A stretch of DNA of 64,000 nucleotides from Rhizobium sp. RCAM05350 (GTDB lineage: Bacteria; Pseudomonadota; Alphaproteobacteria; Rhizobiales; Rhizobiaceae): NCBI GenBank assembly GCA_024426085.1, contig CP087974.1, positions 3,076,001-3,140,000 on the forward strand, given 5' to 3'. The notes beneath the pieces are model-generated. The model was not told the origin of the DNA, did not search any database, and saw only the letters and a program-made list of their open reading frames with translations. Below, piece after piece: positions 60,224 to 64,000 of this stretch. The number at the start of each line of letters is the position of its first letter. Positions within the stretch are counted from its first letter, which is position 1. A program made the position numbers and the translations under genes.

Positions 60224-61218
60224 TCACGAAAACAGGATCGAAGACAGTTTGCGCCGTGCCGATAGCGTTGCCGGGTCCATCGGTCCCCAGACATCGAAGA
60301 ACTGCAGCAGCTCGCGCCGTGCGCCGTCGTCCTCGAATGTGCGGTCGCGCTTCATCACCTTGAGCAGGTGATCGGCGGCGGCCTCGCGGTCGCCCTCGAC
60401 ATTGCGAGATCTTGGCGAGCTTGATGCGTGCGCCGTGATCGTCGGGATCGGCCGCAAGGATTTGCTCCAGCGCGTTGGGGTCGCCGAGCTTGCGGGCTTC
60501 CTCGATCTGGTCGAGCTTCTTCAGGACGGCGGCGATGCCGGCATCCTTGGCAAGCTCTTCGGAGAGACCGGCCAGCACTTCGCGCTTGCTCCAGCTCACC
60601 GGCGGTGATCAGGCAATTGGAAAGGCCTGCAAGGGCTGCGGCATTTTCAGGATCAGCCTGCAGCACGGCGCCGAAAAGCCCGGCTGCGTTCTCAATGTCG
60701 CCCTGCTCAGCGAAAGCTTTTGCCTCTGCCAGCGCCGCATCGATCCCGGCCTGCTGGTCATCGACCATCGGTCCTGCGATCTTGTCGATGAATTCGCGGA
60801 TCTGGCTTTCGGGTACGGCGCCCATGAAACCATCGACCGGGCGGCCGCCGACAAAGGCGATCACGGCCGGGATCGACTGGATGCCGAGCTGGCCGGCGAT
60901 CGAGGGGTGATCGTCGATGTTCATCTTGACCAGCCTGACGCGGCCCTGTGCCTCGGTCACGACCTTTCGATCACCGGTGTCAGCTGCTTGCACGGGCCGC
61001 ACCAGGGGGGCCCAGAAATCGACCAGAACCGGCTGCTGGCGGGAGGCTTCCAGCACGTCACGGGTGAAGTTGGCGGTCGTGGTCTCCTTGATCAGCTCGC
61101 CGGCCGGCGTGGCTGCGGCCGCCGCTGGCGGAACTTGCGCCGGGGCAGTGCCATAGCTGGCTGTCGCCGTCATCTGGTTGCCGTAGGATGCTGCATAGGG
61201 ATTGTCGTTGCCGCTCAT
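60224..61218 (-). CDS. Thioredoxin-TPR co-chaperone (YbbN/CnoX-like)
   Basis: About 333 residues: a thioredoxin domain then TPR-like repeats (FGAVLQADPENAAALAGLSN). As written the active site is unreadable (FWAPLVRPVQAADTG) because an extra C near 61003-61008 and a missing A near 60965 cancel each other. The correct frame gives FWAPWCGPCKQLTPVIEKVV. Two lost CG units, near 60597 and 60407, break the C-terminal half. Start MSGNDNPYAASYG with GGAGACACG before it. YbbN-type proteins pass clients to GroEL/DnaK. Confidence 0.9.
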
Positions 61219-61276
61219 CGTGTCTCCTCGCGGACATCCTCGTCCGTCTGACTGTCTTCCCGTCAAAGATCGTATG

Positions 61277-61785
61277 TCAGGACGTCACTTTCAAGACAAG
61301 AGCTTCGTGTCCCGTCGCCTCGATAAAGCGCAGCAGGTCTTTCGAGGTGACCGACGTCGTCGCGTCGTTCGCCAGCGGATGGCAGTTGACGATCTCGTCC
61401 TTCATCAGGTCTTCGTCGATGATGATCTTCACATTCTGCTGGGTATCGTTGATCACGCCGAAAGCGGTGACGGCGCCGGGAATGACGCCCAGATATTCCA
61501 TCAGCTTTTCGGGACGGCCAAACGAGACCTTGCTGGCGCCGCCGATGATCGTGTGCACGGTCTTCAGGTCGACCGTGGCGTTCTCCTCGACGGTGAGCAG
61601 GAAATAATTGTCCTTCTTGTCCTTCACGAACAGGTTCTTGGTGTGTCCGCCGGCAATAGCGTCGCGCAGCGCCACCGATCGGCGACGGTGAAGACCGGCT
61701 CGTGCCGCATGGTCTTGTGTGCGATGTCGAGGCTGTCGAGAAACGCGAACAATTCGTCCTGTGTCTTCGGCTGCATTTCACTCAT
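61277..61785 (-). CDS. Prolyl-tRNA editing protein ProX (YbaK/EbsC family)
   Basis: Editing deacylase of about 169 residues. It starts MSEMQPKTQDELFAFLDSLD, then IAHKTMRHEPVFTVAD, and after a missing base near 61681 SVALRDAIAGGHTKNLFVKD, KKDNYFLLTVEENATVDLKT, FGRPEKLMEYLGVIPGAVTA, FGVINDTQQNVKIIIDEDLM. The conserved Lys in HTKNLFVKDKK and the GxxPG loop support ProX, which clears Ala-tRNA(Pro). Confidence 0.9.
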
Positions 61786-62037
61786 GACGGCTTCCTTCTG
61801 GCTCGAAAATAGTGGTCTTCCTTACGGCGAAGGGCAAAAAACCGCAATCTTCCACAGAATGCAGGCTGCAAAACGCCTTGTTTTCAGGGGCTTGCGACAT
61901 TTCTTCAAAAAATTGTTGGGTCGACCGTCATTTCCCTGTTGCATTTAAAAATCGTCTGGGCCATATAGCCGTCGTCGCAGCAAACAACAACGCAGCGGCG
62001 CCACGGTCCACCGACTACCCCGGACCTTGGGCAATGA

Positions 62038-62112
62038 GCGGGTGTAGCTCAGGGGTAGAGCACAACCTTGCCAAGGTTGGGGTCGAGCGTTCGAATCGCT
62101 TCACCCGCTCCA
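62038..62112 (+). tRNA. tRNA-Gly (anticodon GCC)
   Basis: Cloverleaf of 75 bases including an encoded CCA: acceptor GCGGGTG/CACCCGC, D-arm GCTC/GAGC, anticodon stem CAACC/GGTTG with loop TTGCCAA (anticodon GCC), T-arm around TTCGAAT. Discriminator base U. Confidence 0.96.
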
Positions 62113-62143
62113 TTTTCTCTTCAAAGATTATCAAAGCCTTGGG

Positions 62144-62726
62144 TTACGCCACGATGAAATCGTAGCGGCCGAATTTTCCGTCGTCAGTCGGGCTGACGTC
62201 GAGCAATAATGATGCGTTGAATATCCGGTCGCGTTCATTGAGCGGTTCACCCGGAAAATAGAGCTGCGTCGTCAGCACGCTTCCGCCGGGCCGTTGGACT
62301 TTCAGATGGTAATGCCGGGTGCGACCAGGATATAGCCCAGGAACGATCGTCTCGAACCACCATTTCCCTTCATCGTCGGTGAATTGATGTCCTCGGAGTT
62401 TGTAGCCGCTGTTGTCATAGTTGCCGCTTTCGTTGGCATGCCATAACTCGATCAGCGCTTTTGAGACGGGCTGGCAGTCCTCGGTCAGCACGTAGCCGGC
62501 GAGCGTCATCCTTTCACCGTCGGGTGCGTCGCTCGCGAAGTCCTGTTTTTCAGGGCTTTCCGGGGTGAAATACGGGCCTTCTGTCTGCGCTGGCGTCAGA
62601 TCGTCGTCGTCACCTGCAAGTTGGTGTCAGTGACAGTTGTGCCTGAGCGCCGGCTGCGCGGCCGAGTCCCGATAGCGCGATCGGCGCGGCAATGAAGCCG
62701 ATAAGGAAATGTCGCCGGGTGGGCAT
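62144..62726 (-). CDS. Exported intradiol ring-cleavage dioxygenase family protein
   Basis: About 194 residues. Tat-type leader MPTRRHFLIGFIAAPIALSG ending GAQA. After repair of an extra base at 62615 the mature part reads DLTPAQTEGPYFTPESPEKQ, LAGYVLTEDCQPVSKALIEL, WHANESGNYDNSGYKLRGHQ, YPGRTRHYHLKVQRPGG. The Tyr and HYH ligands of non-heme Fe(III) intradiol dioxygenases are present. It is short and secreted, unlike catechol dioxygenases, so its substrate is unclear. Confidence 0.85.
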
Positions 62727-62863
62727 GGCGCTATATCTCCCGATTACGGAAACCAAGATCCTTGCGGCTCCATAGGGCGGAAGTGAGGCGGGACTTTCTC
62801 CTGCCAGGCCATCCTGCGCCGCCGTGCTTGTTTGATCTCCGCCAGTCAAAAAAGGGTCCGCTA

Positions 62864-63634
62864 TCAACCCCTTCCCACATACGGCATCTGTGTCGCCATC
62901 ACGGTCATCGTCAGCACATTGGCGCTGAGTGGTAACCCAGCCATGTAGACGACCGCATCGGCCACCAGGTTTGCCGGGATGGTCGGTTCGGAGGCTATCT
63001 CGCCATTGGCCTGCAGGACGCCGCCGCTCATCTTTGATGTCATTTCAGTCGAGGCATTGCCGATATCGATCTGGCCGCAGGCGATGTCGAACAGGCGGCC
63101 GTCGAGAGCGGTCGATTTTGTCAGGCCGGCGATGGCGTGTTTGGTGGCCGTATAGGGCGCCGACATCGGGCGTGGTGTCGAGGCGGAGATCGAGCCGTTG
63201 TTGATGATTCGGCCACCACGCGGTGTCTGTGCCTTCATCAGCTTCATCGCCTGCTGGGTGCAGAGGAACGCGCCGGTCAGGTTGGCGCTGACAATGGCGT
63301 TCCACTGCTCGAAGGTGATGTCTTCCATCGGTACGGCTGGCAGACCCATGCCTGCGTTGTTGACCAGCAGGTCGAGACGGCCGAAATCATGGCGGATGGT
63401 CGAAAACAGGGTGGCAACCGCCTGCGGGTCGCCGACATCGGCGGCAAACGCCCGCGCCGTGCCGCCGGTCTCGGCGGACAGTTCCTTCGCTGCGTGCTGG
63501 AGAACATCGAAGCGCCGGCCAGAAAGGACGACCGTATAGCCGTTTTTCAATAGCGCCTCGGCAATGGCGCGGCCGATACCAGTACCGCCACCGGTGACCA
63601 GGGCAATCCTGTTATGTACAGCTTCAGCCATCAA
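62864..63634 (-). CDS. SDR family oxidoreductase
   Basis: Short-chain dehydrogenase of 256 residues, intact. Cofactor motif ALVTGGGTGIGRAIAEALLK with RR at the second strand (SGRRFDV), suggesting NADPH; NNAGMG; catalytic Ser in NNGSISAST and YTATKHA (YxxxK). Substrate unknown. Confidence 0.92.
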   Translation of the reverse strand: MMAEAVHNRIALVTGGGTGIGRAIAEALLKNGYTVVLSGRRFDVLQHAAKELSAETGGTARAFAADVGDPQAVATLFSTIRHDFGRLDLLVNNAGMGLPAVPMEDITFEQWNAIVSANLTGAFLCTQQAMKLMKAQTPRGGRIINNGSISASTPRPMSAPYTATKHAIAGLTKSTALDGRLFDIACGQIDIGNASTEMTSKMSGGVLQANGEIASEPTIPANLVADAVVYMAGLPLSANVLTMTVMATQMPYVGRG

Positions 63635-63804
63635 TCAAATCCTCCCGCCGATTCATCCCATGATAGGCGCCTTGACCGCCGCATCAAGTCCGGTTTCTGC
63701 GGGAAAGCCCAGGGTAATCGTCCGCTGCATGGCGCCATCACTCAACGGGTGGCGAACCCGGAATCGCGCGGGCGGCCCCGTGCCTTGTGGACGCCTCAGG
63801 CGCC

Positions 63805-64000
63805 TCAGCTTCGGGTAAAGACGTAGTCAGTTTCCTGGCGAAGCGTTTCTGCCCGGCCGCAGCACAGCCTGCGGGAAATTGGTGTGGTTGACCGCGTCCG
63901 GCCGGATCTGGGTTTCCAGGCAGAAACCGGCGAATGGCCCTGTAACGGCAGGCCTTCCAGGCCGGGCACGGGAACGTTCATCTTGAAGCCGGTGTAGAAT
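63805..64000 (-). CDS. galM: Aldose 1-epimerase, C-terminal fragment
   Basis: C-terminal ~65 residues; the rest lies beyond the right edge. A missing base near 63935 and an extra T at 63850 (in CpG) shift the frame. Repaired, it reads LQGPFAGFCLETQIRPDAVN, HTNFPQAVLRPGETLRQETD, YVFTRS, the GalM ending with the conserved FCLExQ motif (E is the catalytic base). Converts alpha and beta sugar anomers. Confidence 0.82.
   Translation of the reverse strand, partial: FYTGFKMNVPVPGLEGLPLQGHSPVSAWKPRSGRTRSTTPISRRLCCGRAETLRQETDYVFTRS

Overview
The window is a chromosomal stretch of an alphaproteobacterium of the Rhizobiaceae (Rhizobium/Agrobacterium/Neorhizobium type). Evidence: high GC, the acnA-ccmABCDG block, the dapF-mtaB-ftsY-ispZ-DUF2585 operon, ffh-chorismate mutase-rpsP-rimM-trmD, a CenR-type regulator, alphaproteobacterial families (IalB, DUF2794, DUF1223, DUF2585), and rhizobial palindromic repeats. 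It is mostly core genome. I see no prophage, insertion sequence, CRISPR array or defence island.

Layout. 1-2.1 kb: a TrpXYZ-like ABC importer (minus). 2.2-4.2 kb: rlmN and ialB. 4.6-7.9 kb: an ECF sigma factor and small enzymes (DUF1232, pterin dehydratase, protein tyrosine phosphatase, RNA phosphodiesterase, arylesterase). 7.9-11.2 kb: a YbbA/YbbP-like ABC export pair. 11.2-14.4 kb: ybhL with a probable leader RNA, an acetyltransferase, DUF2794, DUF1223. 14.6-20.7 kb: acnA divergent from ccmABCDG. 20.9-26.4 kb: dapF-mtaB-ftsY-ispZ-DUF2585. 27-29.5 kb: small accessory genes. 29.7-33.4 kb: ffh, chorismate mutase, rpsP, rimM, trmD. 33.4-37.2 kb: an accessory block (MFS pump with TetR and four operators, DUF1444, TSUP) separating trmD from rplS. 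37.5-43.4 kb: rplS, a methyltransferase, a SnoaL-like protein, an amino-acid importer, leuC. 43.5-47.1 kb: SixA, YkuD, CenR, a cNMP-binding protein, a luciferase-like oxidoreductase. 47.1-51.7 kb: a TonB siderophore receptor with a candidate iron box, xthA, an acetyltransferase, lolA. 51.8-59 kb: ftsK, the sigma54-type glnK-amtB operon, tesB, a UbiH-like hydroxylase. 59.2-64 kb: Trm112, a LON-domain protein, YbbN, a prolyl-tRNA editing protein, tRNA-Gly, an intradiol dioxygenase, an SDR and the end of galM.

Data quality dominates the reading. About 60 small indels break otherwise well-conserved genes, including essential ones (ffh, trmD, rplS, ftsY, ftsK, leuC, acnA). They follow a repeating pattern: a pyrimidine inserted in CpG after pyrimidines, loss of one CG unit from CGCGCG, and homopolymer length errors. 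These are almost certainly sequencing or base-calling errors. Broken genes are therefore annotated as single CDSs with breakpoints given, not as pseudogenes.

The most interesting biology: three copies of a palindromic mini-element translated inside the ftsY linker; a four-site TetR operator array; a TGA-N9-TCA iron box upstream of the TonB receptor; a sigma54 promoter for glnK-amtB; and a four-copy family of ~120-140 bp inverted-repeat elements. I found no convincing wholly new system.
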